From Paenibacillus ihuae (GTDB lineage Bacteria > Bacillota > Bacilli > Paenibacillales > Paenibacillaceae): a stretch of DNA of 42,305 nt. The translations under genes were made by a program, and so were the position numbers. The stretch is from positions 2,111,502-2,153,806 of the forward strand of contig NZ_LN831198.1 in assembly GCF_001368795.1 (NCBI RefSeq). Reading direction: 5' to 3'. Below are positions 26,502-35,445 of the stretch, in pieces; position 1 is the stretch's first letter, and each line of letters starts with the position of its first letter. The notes under the pieces were generated by a model. That model was given only the letters and a program-made list of their open reading frames with translations, searched no databases and was not told the DNA's origin.

Positions 26502-27521
26502 ATGGCGGCAACCATAAAAGACTTGTCGAAAAAGGTTGGATGCTCCATCAGCACAGTATCCCGTGCGTTAAACGGGAGCTATGGGGTACATCCCAATACC
26601 ATTGAAAAGGTTAGGCAAGCTGCGAAAGAACTGGGGTATGTTCCGAATTCCGGAGCGAAACAGCTCGTGACACAGAGGAGTAACCTTATCGGAGTGTTTT
26701 TTCCTGAGTTTGGTATGGAGTCGATACGGGATTTTGAGGATTTTTTCGCGCCGCTCCGCAAGGCACTACGCATTTATCGGAAGGAAATGCTGATTTTTTC
26801 GGTACCGTTCGCAGGTTATCAGGAAGGGAGCTTACGGGAGTGGGTACATTCGCGAAGCCTGGAGGGTTGCGTGTTTCTCCAGCCTTTCTCTAAAGAGCAT
26901 CCCCTCATGAAGGAAGCGCTGAAACTGCGGATTCCCTGCGTCAATTTGGGTAATAGCCTGGGACCGTGTTGCTCTCTTGTCGCCTCAGATGACTATGAGG
27001 GCGGGCGCTTAGCCGGAACGTTCTTGATCCGGCAAGGACATCGATCGATCGGCTACATTAATGGGCCGGAAGAGCTGTCCATCTGCCAGGAGCGGTACGC
27101 GGGATTTCGGGATGCTCTCCAGTCCGCAAACGTCACACATAATCCATCTTGGATTGAAGCGGGAGATTTCAGCGGACTTAGCGGGGCGAAAAGTGCTGCT
27201 CTACTACTGGAGAAGGCTCCCGATCTGACGGCAATTTGCTGCGCAAACGACTTGATGGCAATGGGAGCTATGCTGGAGTTGTACCGCAGATCCATTTCCG
27301 TTCCCGAACATGTCTCGATTATGGGCTATGATGGGGCATTTTTCACTCCTTACACCACTCCCCCGCTGTCCACAGTTCGTCACTGCTTCGAATGGATCGG
27401 TATGCATGCCGCGGAGCTTTTAATCGAACTGCTTAACGGAGGAACCGGTCGAGCAGTGCGCTTTCCGCCGGAGCTTCTTGTCCGCGAGTCTGTAAAGGCT
27501 GTGGACGAGAGGGGCCTTTGA
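26502..27521 (+). CDS. LacI-family transcriptional regulator
   Basis: A 339-residue regulator with the LacI headpiece IKDLSKKVGCSISTVSRALNGSYGVHPNTIEKVRQAAKELGYVPN (residues 4-50, HTH and hinge helix) and a periplasmic-binding-like effector domain (about 60-330) with SDDYEGGRLAGTFLIRQGHRSIGYINGPEE, CCANDLMAMGAMLELYRR and IMGYDGAFFTPYTTPPLSTV. The effector is probably a sugar or related molecule. It is translated from the amidohydrolase message, 4 bases downstream, and probably represses its own operon through the two TCGGAAACGTTTCCGA-type sites. Confidence 0.93.
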   Translation: MAATIKDLSKKVGCSISTVSRALNGSYGVHPNTIEKVRQAAKELGYVPNSGAKQLVTQRSNLIGVFFPEFGMESIRDFEDFFAPLRKALRIYRKEMLIFSVPFAGYQEGSLREWVHSRSLEGCVFLQPFSKEHPLMKEALKLRIPCVNLGNSLGPCCSLVASDDYEGGRLAGTFLIRQGHRSIGYINGPEELSICQERYAGFRDALQSANVTHNPSWIEAGDFSGLSGAKSAALLLEKAPDLTAICCANDLMAMGAMLELYRRSISVPEHVSIMGYDGAFFTPYTTPPLSTVRHCFEWIGMHAAELLIELLNGGTGRAVRFPPELLVRESVKAVDERGL

Positions 27522-27560
27522 TAAAATAATGAAATTCCTGCCTATACATCTGTACAATCC

Positions 27561-27592
27561 AAGACAAAAAGCCCGCGCTTGGCGCGGGCTCT
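27561..27592. terminator. Bidirectional terminator between lacI and the DUF975 gene
   Basis: Stem 27570-27578 with 27582-27590; the minus strand has a TTTTT run after it. The hairpin and right flank (27571-27607) match 39294-39330 at 34 of 37 bases. Confidence 0.85.
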
Positions 27593-27634
27593 TCATGTTG
27601 ACTATTCATCAGCAGCTAAGTAGCAGATACGATT

Positions 27635-28396
27635 CTAAAAAAAAGGCTTCGGTGCTAGCCGGAGTTCATATTCTGTTGTCATTTTATATGTAAGTGCAGT
27701 ATGGCGTAATTCCAAGTAAAGCTCTGCCTTAGTGGCATTGATGTAGGGCTGAACAAATAAGACGCCGATGCCGAGTGCCAGCAGGCCAAGCAGAATCCAT
27801 CCGATAAAGCTCAGATCAAGCACAAACATGCGGAACTTATGTCCCTTTGTCATTTGGTTGCTTAATTCTACTGCACGGTTATATCCGATATTCGGATTGT
27901 CTGCAAGGATGTAAGGTACCTGACTGTACGCGTAGGATTTAACTATTCCCGGAATGATCAGCAACAGGAACCATAAGAAATTTAAAAAACCTCTCCAGAG
28001 CATTGTTAGAACTATAGCCCAATACCGTTCCTTATGAAACGCATAGCCGATATTGCCCATACGGACTTCACCCTCGGCAGCCTGCTTGAAGTAACGCATA
28101 GAACCTACTGTGAGAGGAGAACCGATCAGGATATAAAATGCAATTCCAAGTACTGCGATTATGCTAACAATGAAAAATGCGATAACAAGAAAGGGGCCTA
28201 AAAACCCCCAATCCATGTCATGAACGGAGTTGGACCATTCTGAACGAATTGATGAAGAGCCTATTCTTTCATTCAAGCTTGGGATACCCGAGCCTTCTCC
28301 AAGTAAAACCAGTATTAAACTCACCACAAAAGCCTTCCAGTACGAAGTTCGGAGCACATCCTTAGCCCTTCGCTTTATTTCCTTACGATCCCACAT
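27635..28396 (-). CDS. DUF975-family membrane protein
   Basis: A 253-residue protein with the N-terminal family signature MWDRKEIKRRAKDVLRTSYWKAFVVSLIL and several helices; GSPLTVGSMRYF, LMLLIIPGIVKSYAYSQVPYILADNPNIGYNRAVELSNQMTKGHKF-like segments and ELYLELR are typical of DUF975 proteins. Five to six membrane segments. The start at 28396 has AAGGGAGAGG upstream; the further in-frame ATG at 28471 does not. Function is not known for the family. Convergent with lacI and downstream of the FhuF terminator, so expressed alone. Confidence 0.88.
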   Translation of the reverse strand: MWDRKEIKRRAKDVLRTSYWKAFVVSLILVLLGEGSGIPSLNERIGSSSIRSEWSNSVHDMDWGFLGPFLVIAFFIVSIIAVLGIAFYILIGSPLTVGSMRYFKQAAEGEVRMGNIGYAFHKERYWAIVLTMLWRGFLNFLWFLLLIIPGIVKSYAYSQVPYILADNPNIGYNRAVELSNQMTKGHKFRMFVLDLSFIGWILLGLLALGIGVLFVQPYINATKAELYLELRHTALTYKMTTEYELRLAPKPFF

Positions 28397-28483
28397 TAAA
28401 ACCTCTCCCTTTGTTTGCATTTTGTTCATTGACTTACAATAGATACCATAGATTATGCCAAAAAGAAACAATTAAGTTCCTTT

Positions 28484-28515
28484 GCACAAAAAAACCCGCG
28501 GGGGCCGCGGGCTTA
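28484..28515 (-). terminator. Terminator of the FhuF-like gene
   Basis: Stem CCCGCGG (28495-28501) with CCGCGGG (28505-28511), followed on the minus strand by an eight-T run. Confidence 0.85.
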
Positions 28516-28544
28516 ACCTGATGACTATTTACCAGTTGCTCCGT

Positions 28545-29300
28545 TTACTCCGGTGGCAGTATAGGACAGCTGCTGCAGTATCCATGATCCGATCTGAGCT
28601 GATAGGCCAGGCAGCAGGTGGCCTTAATAGATATAGTGTTGTGTGGAGGGTTGCGGTCCGTTCTGAATCTGGGAATGATGCGGAACGGATTGCGGGGAAG
28701 TCCGAATACCTCCGGTTCGAGTTCCCAGGTCATAGCTTTGAATTGCTCAATAATAAGGTTGCGAGTGTTGTCAACAGTTGCGTTCAGGGCTTCCTCTTCC
28801 ATATAGGTATATAGCTGATTATAAATATGCTTCCATAGCATTACTGCTTTTGTCTGTGTGGCATTGGCAAGAGCAAGAATAATCGGTCTAACATCATTCT
28901 TATAGAACAAACCAAGCTCATCTAGTAATACTTTCCCAGGAACATGTTTGAGGCAGAGGCCTTCCCGATTTTCATGGACATAGAAGGAGAATATGGGGAA
29001 ACCCTCAGTGCGGATAAGCTGTACAGACATGTTGCTCAGGCACAAGGCATGAGCCATCGGGTGTGCAGCCGTAAGCAGTGCATATTTGGCTCCGCAAATT
29101 CCGGCGTACCAGCTGCAAAAGATGGCGGCTGCTAAACGTTTGTCCTCTGTTCCGAGCATGGAAGCATAAGTTTCGAGTAAATATTCAGCATTGGCAGGCA
29201 GGCTTAATTCGGTAAGTGAAAAAGTAACCACTGCATTCTCCGCAGCCTTCGAATAGATGAAAAATCGTTCCCCCAATTGCATGTCATCGGTTTCACACAT
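28545..29300 (-). CDS. fhuF: FhuF-like ferric siderophore reductase
   Basis: A 251-residue cytoplasmic protein ending in ATCCLAYQLRSDHGYCSSCP: Cys229, Cys230, Cys242, Cys245. FhuF proteins bind a [2Fe-2S] cluster through a C-terminal Cys-Cys-x10-Cys-x2-Cys motif; here the gap is 11. The reductase releases Fe(II) from imported ferric siderophores. The N-terminal part (SWYAGICGAKYALLTAAHPMAHAL, FSFYVHENREGLCL) fits the IucA/IucC-C-terminal/FhuF group. ATG at 29300 has AGGGGAT upstream and starts 13 bases after the binding-protein stop, so both are one operon under the Fur-box-like site at 30322. Confidence 0.83.
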   Translation of the reverse strand: MCETDDMQLGERFFIYSKAAENAVVTFSLTELSLPANAEYLLETYASMLGTEDKRLAAAIFCSWYAGICGAKYALLTAAHPMAHALCLSNMSVQLIRTEGFPIFSFYVHENREGLCLKHVPGKVLLDELGLFYKNDVRPIILALANATQTKAVMLWKHIYNQLYTYMEEEALNATVDNTRNLIIEQFKAMTWELEPEVFGLPRNPFRIIPRFRTDRNPPHNTISIKATCCLAYQLRSDHGYCSSCPILPPE

Positions 29301-29313
29301 CCTTAAATCCCCT

Positions 29314-30273
29314 TTATTTCGAGTTACCCTCAAAGGCTTGGAGAACCGAATCCATCGCATAGCGGTTCGCCAGCGGAGACATGCCCACGTTAAACCAATC
29401 CTTGCCCGCCATCGTATACACCTGGTTCTTCTTGACTGCATTCATGTTCTTCCACAGAGGACTATCCAGCATATCTTTATAGGTTTGCTTAATCTCAGCA
29501 TTGTCCTCATTATTCAGCTGAATAATAAGGTGGTCAGGATTATACTCGGGCAAATTCTCAAGTGATATGGATAATGACGGATCTTTGGGGAAGTTAGGAA
29601 TCATCTCTAGCCCAAGCGTCGTATGAATAAACTTACCGCGATCAATCTGATCCCCATAGAGGATGAGACTGTTAGGCATAACCATCATATACAACACGGT
29701 TTCGTTGCCAACCAGATCATCAAGCATCCGCTTGGCTTCAGCTTCCTGTGCTGCAAGATCTTGAATGACCTTCTCTGCAATCTCCTTCTTGCCTAGGACT
29801 TCGCCAATATCCTTCAGTTCATCACGCCAGTCATCGCGCTGTGGCAGAAGTACCGTCGGTGCGATCCCGGATAACTGATCATAGTCCTTGTCAGACCACC
29901 AGACGGGAGCAAGGATAAGATCTGGTTCAGCGGCCAATATCATTTCAAAATTCGGGGTTTCTGCAATGCCCATTTTAAGAGTATCCTTGAGCGGTTCCCG
30001 CAGATAGGTTGGCAGATCCGTATGGTAATTCTGTACTGCTATGGGTGTAACACCTAATGCTTGCAGAAACTCCGGATAGACCACGGAGAGTCCGATGACT
30101 TTGGTTGGATTGGCAGGGATTTTAATCTCGCCTTTTTCACTTTTCACTACACGAATGTCCGCTGCAGCTGAGGCGGTATTCTCGGCCTGTCCACTGTTAT
30201 TTGAGCAAGCTGCCATTACCAATACCAGCACAATAGCCATACAGAACGCGATTCCTGTTCTTATCTGTTTCAT
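29314..30273 (-). CDS. Iron-siderophore ABC transporter binding lipoprotein
   Basis: A 319-residue lipoprotein with lipobox MAAC (Cys23) and a class III binding-protein fold: KIPANPTKVIGLSVVYPEFLQALGV, TPNFEMILAAEPDLILAP, LYGDQIDRGKFIHTTLGLEMIPN and LENLPEYNPDHLIIQL...SPLWKNMNAVKKNQVYTMAGKDWFNVG. It captures a ferric chelate outside the membrane, like FeuA or YclQ-type receptors. A Fur-box-like site is 49 bases upstream. It lies between a Btr-like regulator and the FhuF-like reductase, all on the same strand. The permease and ATPase are not in the window, so it shares a transporter encoded elsewhere. Confidence 0.92.
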   Translation of the reverse strand: MKQIRTGIAFCMAIVLVLVMAACSNNSGQAENTASAAADIRVVKSEKGEIKIPANPTKVIGLSVVYPEFLQALGVTPIAVQNYHTDLPTYLREPLKDTLKMGIAETPNFEMILAAEPDLILAPVWWSDKDYDQLSGIAPTVLLPQRDDWRDELKDIGEVLGKKEIAEKVIQDLAAQEAEAKRMLDDLVGNETVLYMMVMPNSLILYGDQIDRGKFIHTTLGLEMIPNFPKDPSLSISLENLPEYNPDHLIIQLNNEDNAEIKQTYKDMLDSPLWKNMNAVKKNQVYTMAGKDWFNVGMSPLANRYAMDSVLQAFEGNSK

Positions 30274-30321
30274 TTATTATGTAACCTCCTGATTTTTGAT
30301 ACCTTAAATCTCACTTGCGAG

Positions 30322-30336
30322 TGAGAATCAATATCA
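30322..30336. promoter_or_regulatory. Fur-box-like 7-1-7 site before the binding-protein/fhuF operon
   Basis: TGAGAATCAATATCA (minus strand TGATATTGATTCTCA) matches the Fur consensus at all but two fixed positions and differs from the strong site at 15388 by one base. Confidence 0.75.
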
Positions 30337-30393
30337 TTGTTAGGAGTATAAAACAATCTTTCAGATCCGACTATTGACAATCTCGCCAACATT

Positions 30394-32040
30394 TTATGTT
30401 CGATTACGCCAAAGAGACAACGCCAGGTCGAGTATCAGCTCCTGTGTGAACGATGTATACTCTGTCCATGGGAAGGGAGGGAGATGGTCAATACGCGAAT
30501 ATCCGGCGGGATCAGAATGCTTCCACGACTCCCTGTCCCGGAGTTCAGACCAGACGGCCTGCGATTGGACATCCTCATCCACAATCAACAGGAGCCTGTC
30601 CGCATCCGCAGAGTCCAGCTCTTCCAGCGTCAATGTCTGATGGTTAAGCTTGCGGTTAACAACGGACGCCGGGAGCAGATGCAGATCATCGTAGAGCACT
30701 TCACCCAAGCTTCGATTAGACATTACGGTAATCTTCTGAGCGGTTATTCGGGCAATAAGAAGCTTGTCCTTAGTGAGTTCATGATCTAAGTCTGCCCGGA
30801 CAGCCTCGGCTTTGCGCTCATATTTGTCTAACCATGCCGCCGTTTCCTTTGACTTGCCCAGGCATTTTCCGATGAATCTTAATTGCGTCCGCCAATCCCT
30901 TCGGAGCCAGGACACGAGATATGTGGGTGCAAGCTCTTGAAGCTGCTGATGTATGTCTGCACTTAATGATTGCTCCAGCCCCAAAATATAATCAGGTTGG
31001 AGGAAGGTGAGCTGCTGTATTCGGGCATTGTCATCCTGTGCAAGAGGAAGTACCGCACCAGGCTCATATTTACGGCGGTAATACTCAGTCCAAGGATGGT
31101 CAGCCGGAGCTGCGCAAGGAATAATATTCAAGGTAAGCAGTGCCCCAATCAGGCTGCCGTGGTAAGCAACAATTTTCAGCTTGGCGTTTCGCATGAATGT
31201 TGCCGGAGCTACACCGGTAATTTGCTTGAACTTCCGCCGGAAATAAGGGATGTCCTTATAACCGATGTAAGTTGCGATATCCTTCAAATCATAATTCGTT
31301 TGCGGCAGCATAAGGCTCCTTGCTTGTCGGATACGGAATTCGGTCAGGTATTCAATCGCACTGATACCATATTTCTGCTTAAACAGTCTGATGAAATGCC
31401 TTTCGCTGGTGCCTGCCTCGCCTGCCAGCAGACGGATGGTGAGCTCTTCGCGGTAGTGTTGCTCTATATATGTCTTTACCCGCTCCATCACAGCGTCTGT
31501 ATCGCTTGGCTGAAGCTGGCCGGCATCGCTAAGCAGACTATACAGCAGCTCATAGAATCCGCTCTGGGCACGCAGCCGCTGCAAGGGATTTATGCTTTCC
31601 ATGGAAGCGGCTATGACCTCACAGTATTTGCTGTATGTAATAGTTGATGAAATCGCTGCTTCTCCTTCCAAGGGGAAGGGAATATGTAGCTCCGATGAGC
31701 TTGTCTGTTCCTGATGTTCAGGCAGATCACGCCGACCAAATACGTCAAACCGAAGAATGTATAACCTCTGGTCTCCTGAACCCTCTAGACGGGCTTCGAT
31801 CAACTGCCCCGGCAGGCATACAAACACAAATCCCGCTCTGAGTTCAGCGTATTTTCCATCTACCGTTATCCAACCCCGGCCAAATATTGGAATCAGGAGC
31901 ACATGCGATTCAAGAAATTGCAGCCGAAGTGACCACTCTCCCTTGGGATTGTTGTTCTGTGTGATGCTTCGAAGCCTGAACCACATTTGATCAATCTGTC
32001 CGAATCTTCCCGCTGGCGGTATGCCATCCTTACTGATCAT
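30394..32040 (-). CDS. AraC-family regulator fused to a siderophore-binding-protein-like domain (Btr type)
   Basis: A 548-residue three-part regulator. Residues about 20-130 look like the AraC N-terminal cupin; 186-285 form the double AraC HTH (LTIRLLAGEAGTSERHFIRLFKQKYGISAIEYLTEFRIRQARSLML..., IATYIGYKDIPYFRRKFKQITGVAPATFMRN); 288-548 resemble a FeuA/FecB-type binding protein (IVAYHGSLIGALLTLNIIPCA, LTFLQPDYILGLEQSLS, VLYDDLHLLPASVVN, LTLEELDSADADRLLLIVD). Bacillus subtilis Btr has this HTH-plus-binding-domain plan and activates feu genes on sensing ferric bacillibactin. Here the gene lies upstream of, and in line with, the binding-protein/fhuF operon it probably activates. No signal peptide, so sensing is cytoplasmic. 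The match to Btr is architectural; ligand is inferred. Confidence 0.9.
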   Translation of the reverse strand: MISKDGIPPAGRFGQIDQMWFRLRSITQNNNPKGEWSLRLQFLESHVLLIPIFGRGWITVDGKYAELRAGFVFVCLPGQLIEARLEGSGDQRLYILRFDVFGRRDLPEHQEQTSSSELHIPFPLEGEAAISSTITYSKYCEVIAASMESINPLQRLRAQSGFYELLYSLLSDAGQLQPSDTDAVMERVKTYIEQHYREELTIRLLAGEAGTSERHFIRLFKQKYGISAIEYLTEFRIRQARSLMLPQTNYDLKDIATYIGYKDIPYFRRKFKQITGVAPATFMRNAKLKIVAYHGSLIGALLTLNIIPCAAPADHPWTEYYRRKYEPGAVLPLAQDDNARIQQLTFLQPDYILGLEQSLSADIHQQLQELAPTYLVSWLRRDWRTQLRFIGKCLGKSKETAAWLDKYERKAEAVRADLDHELTKDKLLIARITAQKITVMSNRSLGEVLYDDLHLLPASVVNRKLNHQTLTLEELDSADADRLLLIVDEDVQSQAVWSELRDRESWKHSDPAGYSRIDHLPPFPWTEYTSFTQELILDLALSLWRNRT

Positions 32041-32335
32041 TCATCGCCACCACTTTCCAATATACAGCAACTCGCAAATACTAGCATCTGAGGCCGCGAG
32101 CCACTGAGATAAGATATCCTTTTCCCGGTTGAAGCCTACGAATCTCTGAGCAGAATATCTGCTGTAGTGAGAGATTCATGCTGCACACTACTTTCCATTC
32201 AAAATGGTAACAAAAACGGGACACTTATAATCTATTCGTATATTATACTATTTTTTAATCCGTAACTAACTACAAGCTCTGGTTAAGCATTGAAAAGAGA
32301 TTCAACGAAGGGACGAAGCTGAATAGTTCAGGTCT
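32041..32335. other. Intergenic region between secA2 and the AraC gene; structured leader
   Basis: No gene is seen. It contains a nested inverted repeat: GAATCTCT (32140-32147) with AGAGATTC (32170-32177), enclosing AGCAG (32149-32153) with CTGCT (32159-32163). On the minus strand this would lie about 100 bases ahead of the AraC-family start. A minus-strand TATAAT at 32242-32247 may be a -10. No terminator for secA2 was found. Confidence 0.4.
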
Positions 32336-34612
32336 TCAATATTTGGACAGCTTGCATACAGGCTTCATAATCATGCGGATCCAATAAGCAAATACAGTCG
32401 TCCCGGTCCATGAGCTGCGCTTATTCTGTAAGTATTGATCGTTGATAATATAAGTCCTGGTGGAGGCAGGGCTCTTCAAACCGAGCTTTTCCCACTCCGC
32501 CGGGTCATTCGAACCTCCGAGCCGTTCAAGCATTTTTTCCGACGCACTATTTACTTTAGAAGGAATTTGCTCGTAGGCTTCGGTGATTTGCGCATGAAAT
32601 TCGTCGATCGGATTACGGCTGGCAAGGCTCTCCAAATGGATGCTCTCGCGAAGGTAAGAAATATACGCAAGATGTTCAGCCCAGAACTCGTCGATATAAA
32701 AAAGCCTGACTCGCTGCTCCGAAGGACTCATCGGCTTCTCGCCTTTCAAAATTCGGAGCCGCTCCTCGTAAAGAAGCCGCCTCTGATCTTCCACCATATC
32801 TGAATAGCAATTCAGTTCCTTGTGGATATCGAAGTTTTGACCCATAACAATACGCTGAATACTTGTGATCTTGCTGCTGAGTACTGGCTCTTCAAGAGCC
32901 TCATCCTGCTTTCGATCGCGAACCGCTTTGTGGATGCCGAAGCGAAGCAGCAACTCGTCCTCCATACTTACATAAAAAACGGATGCTCCCGGGTCGCCTT
33001 GGCGGCCGGAACGCCCGCGCAACTGGTCGTCGATCCGCACGCTTTCGTTCACATGGGTGCCAATTACGTATAACCCGCCCAGCTTAGCGACTGCCTCTGC
33101 TTGCGCGGGGTCGCCGCCGCCGAGCCGGATGTCGACGCCGCGCCCCGCCATATTTGTAGACACCGTCACTGCGCCGGTTTCTCCCGCTTTGGAGATGATA
33201 TCGGCTTCTTCCGCGTCGTTTTTCGCATTCAGAACATGGCAAGGTACACCGGCAGCCGCTAACGCCTCAGCCAGCATGGCTGACTCTTCGACGCTTGACG
33301 TACCCATGAGAATTGGACGTCCCGTTTGATGAACGGATGAGATTTCTTGTACGAGTGCCTTAAGCTTGGCTTCTTTATGGGTATAGATCCTGTGCGGATG
33401 GTCGATACGGATATTTGGCCGGTTCGGCGGGATTTGCACGACCTGCAGCGCATAAATATCTTGGAAGTCCAGTGCGGAAGCATGCGCAGTAGCCGTCATT
33501 CCGCAAATCTGCGGATACAGGCTGATAAAGTGTTGAATGGTGATCGTCCCGAGAATTTTTCCGCTGTTCGTGGAGGACAGCCCTTCTTTGGCCGTAAGTG
33601 CCGCTTGCAGCCCGTCCGGCAAATACCGGTTCTCCGCCACGCGGCCGGTGTATTCTTCGATCAGCTCGATTTTGCCGTCCCGGACGATATAATCGATGTC
33701 TTTTATTAATAACGATTCCGCATGCAATGCGCAATTTAATGACGTCAGCAAGTGACTGTTGTGAATATCGTACAAATTTCCGCATCCCAGCAGCGATTCC
33801 GCTTTCTCAGCGCCTGCTTCATTCAAGTAAACGTTCCGCTGGAACTCGTCGAAGTCGTAATGCTCTGCTTGCTTGAGCTGCCGGGCCACTTCTGCGAAGC
33901 GAAAGCTGTCGCTCCTGGAAGAGGCTGAATCGCCGCTGATGACTAACGGCACCCGCGCTTCGTCGAGCAGCAGCGAATCCGCTTCGTCGACGATAACGTA
34001 GTGGAAAGGACGATGCACGGTAGCGGCTTCACTTAGTGCAATGGTATCGCGCAAGTAATCGAACCCCGCTGTTTTAGCCGTAACATAGGTTATATCCTTG
34101 GCGTATGCTTCCCGTTTCTCGTACAGGCTCATGCCTGCTTGAACCGAGTTTACCGTTAACCCGAGAAAACGATAGACCGGGCCCATCCAATCCGCATCCC
34201 GCTTAGCCAAATAATCGTTAAAAGTTAGCACATGAACGCCTTTGCCGGTCAGTGCATTTAGATATGCAGGCATAACAGCAGAGAGTGTTTTTCCTTCACC
34301 GGTATGCTGCTCGATTAAATTTCTCTCGTGCAGAGCGATGGCAGCCATAATCTGGACATCATAAGGCTGTAGTCCGAGCGTTCTCTTGGCTGCCTCGCAG
34401 ACTAACGCATAAGCATCGACAAGCAGTTCGTCCAATGGTGTACCCGAACGGGCTTCTTTTTGCAGCCGGAGGGATTCCGCTTGGAGTTGCTCGTCATCCC
34501 AGGCTCCCATATTCCGTTTCCTAATGAGCTCCGTTTTGTCCCGGTAGACCTTGAGCTTATTCTGGTTATCAAAGTTTTTGAATTTTTGCATGAACTTGAC
34601 GGCTATATTCAT
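32336..34612 (-). CDS. secA2: SecA2-like preprotein translocase ATPase
   Basis: A 758-residue SecA-family ATPase, shorter than the housekeeping ~840. Walker A is HTGEGKT (103-109), followed by FNDYLAKRDADWMGPVYRFLG, TYVTAKTAGFDYLRDT, DEAD box VDEADSLLLDEA (208-218), GMTATA, ILMGTSSVEESAMLAEAL, STNMAGRGVDIRLGGG and GRSGRQGDPG. The C-terminal zinc motif (CxCxSGKKYKxCCG) that binds SecB/lipids in SecA1 is absent; the protein ends KPVCKLSKY. This points to an accessory SecA2 exporting a subset of proteins. No SecY2, Asp or glycosyltransferase genes adjoin. GGGGAGA lies ten bases before the ATG. A diverged fragment of a related gene lies at 39420-39660. Confidence 0.87.
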   Translation of the reverse strand: MNIAVKFMQKFKNFDNQNKLKVYRDKTELIRKRNMGAWDDEQLQAESLRLQKEARSGTPLDELLVDAYALVCEAAKRTLGLQPYDVQIMAAIALHERNLIEQHTGEGKTLSAVMPAYLNALTGKGVHVLTFNDYLAKRDADWMGPVYRFLGLTVNSVQAGMSLYEKREAYAKDITYVTAKTAGFDYLRDTIALSEAATVHRPFHYVIVDEADSLLLDEARVPLVISGDSASSRSDSFRFAEVARQLKQAEHYDFDEFQRNVYLNEAGAEKAESLLGCGNLYDIHNSHLLTSLNCALHAESLLIKDIDYIVRDGKIELIEEYTGRVAENRYLPDGLQAALTAKEGLSSTNSGKILGTITIQHFISLYPQICGMTATAHASALDFQDIYALQVVQIPPNRPNIRIDHPHRIYTHKEAKLKALVQEISSVHQTGRPILMGTSSVEESAMLAEALAAAGVPCHVLNAKNDAEEADIISKAGETGAVTVSTNMAGRGVDIRLGGGDPAQAEAVAKLGGLYVIGTHVNESVRIDDQLRGRSGRQGDPGASVFYVSMEDELLLRFGIHKAVRDRKQDEALEEPVLSSKITSIQRIVMGQNFDIHKELNCYSDMVEDQRRLLYEERLRILKGEKPMSPSEQRVRLFYIDEFWAEHLAYISYLRESIHLESLASRNPIDEFHAQITEAYEQIPSKVNSASEKMLERLGGSNDPAEWEKLGLKSPASTRTYIINDQYLQNKRSSWTGTTVFAYWIRMIMKPVCKLSKY

Positions 34613-35015
34613 AATAATTTGATCTCCCCTCGGTAGATATACGCTTAGTTTTGAACAACTTTTGCGCTGATCTGTTGCCTACCCGTTTAATAGAATCAGA
34701 TGTAGCTAATCCGAAAGTGATTAAAGTATAAGGTAAAACAAAGGCAATGTACTGAGGAACTATGTGGTTGGAAGGAATGGAGAACTTAGAGGTAGTTCCC
34801 AGTTATTGGTTGTGAGTGATTGTAACTTATGGATTTCACAATGTAAATACTATATTGCATTCTTGGGAAGCTTCCTAGAATCAAATAGTAGAAAGCCAAG
34901 GGATCCCAATCCAGCTCGGAGGCTATTTCTGTTGCGATGCGGATGTTATTGGTTTAAACATGGCCTATAGTTTTATATAGATGGTAAGGATAACATTACA
35001 GGTTAAACCATTCTG
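34613..35015. other. Gene-poor stretch upstream of secA2
   Basis: About 400 bases with no supported gene. A 55-codon open frame on the minus strand (about 34803-34970) has a protein-like composition (RIATEIASELDWDPLAFYYL...) but no start or ribosome site and may be a gene remnant. The promoter of secA2 must lie in the proximal part; no strong -35/-10 was seen. Confidence 0.35.
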
Positions 35016-35021
35016 GTGTAC

Positions 35022-35060
35022 AAAAAAGGAGCATTCCCTTACGGGGAACGCTCCTTTTTT
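35022..35060. terminator. Bidirectional terminator downstream of the PilZ gene
   Basis: AAAAAAGGAGC (35022-35032) pairs with GCTCCTTTTTT (35050-35060), with inner pairs TTCCC/GGGAA and one mismatch; T runs exist in both directions. Confidence 0.9.
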
Positions 35061-35067
35061 GTATCTC

Positions 35068-35445
35068 TCAACGAACCAATATTTTACCTTCACCAGCCAG
35101 TGTGCGCAGCATTTTTGGAAGGCGATCCTTGTCAGCTTCAGGAATGTCCAATTGAATGCCGTAGTGAAAGGTATCAGATTCCTCCGTATACCATCTCAAA
35201 GTTCCTTCTAAGTACATGGATTCTGAGGAGAGGGCCATATCCATGCCTATGCGCACCAGGTTAACATCCGGATTAATGTTCAAAGGAATCGATAATCGGC
35301 ATCCCGAACGGCTAATGTCATACAGTTGGGCACTTACGGGTTTGGGGGGGACGGGGATTCCGTTAATGGTAAGAATATGTAGATCAAATGTAGCAGGTTC
35401 TTTTAGAGTATAACGAAAAGGTTCAGTTCTGCGGTTTCCGTTCAT
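35068..35445 (-). CDS. PilZ-domain protein
   Basis: A 125-residue single PilZ domain. NRRTEPFRYTL supplies the RxxxR motif and QLYDISRSGCRLSIP the DxSxxG motif, the two c-di-GMP contacts; the C-terminus GTLRWYTEESDTFHYGIQLDIPEADKDRL completes the barrel. It probably responds to c-di-GMP in the cytoplasm, affecting motility or surface functions through an unknown partner. ATG at 35445 has GGAGGAG six bases upstream; the earlier ATG at 35490 has none. Single gene with its own terminator. Confidence 0.88.
   Translation of the reverse strand: MNGNRRTEPFRYTLKEPATFDLHILTINGIPVPPKPVSAQLYDISRSGCRLSIPLNINPDVNLVRIGMDMALSSESMYLEGTLRWYTEESDTFHYGIQLDIPEADKDRLPKMLRTLAGEGKILVR

Noticed and set aside
34764..34970. 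68-codon plus-strand frame
   Set aside because: No ribosome site, no recognisable composition, overlaps an equally open minus frame.
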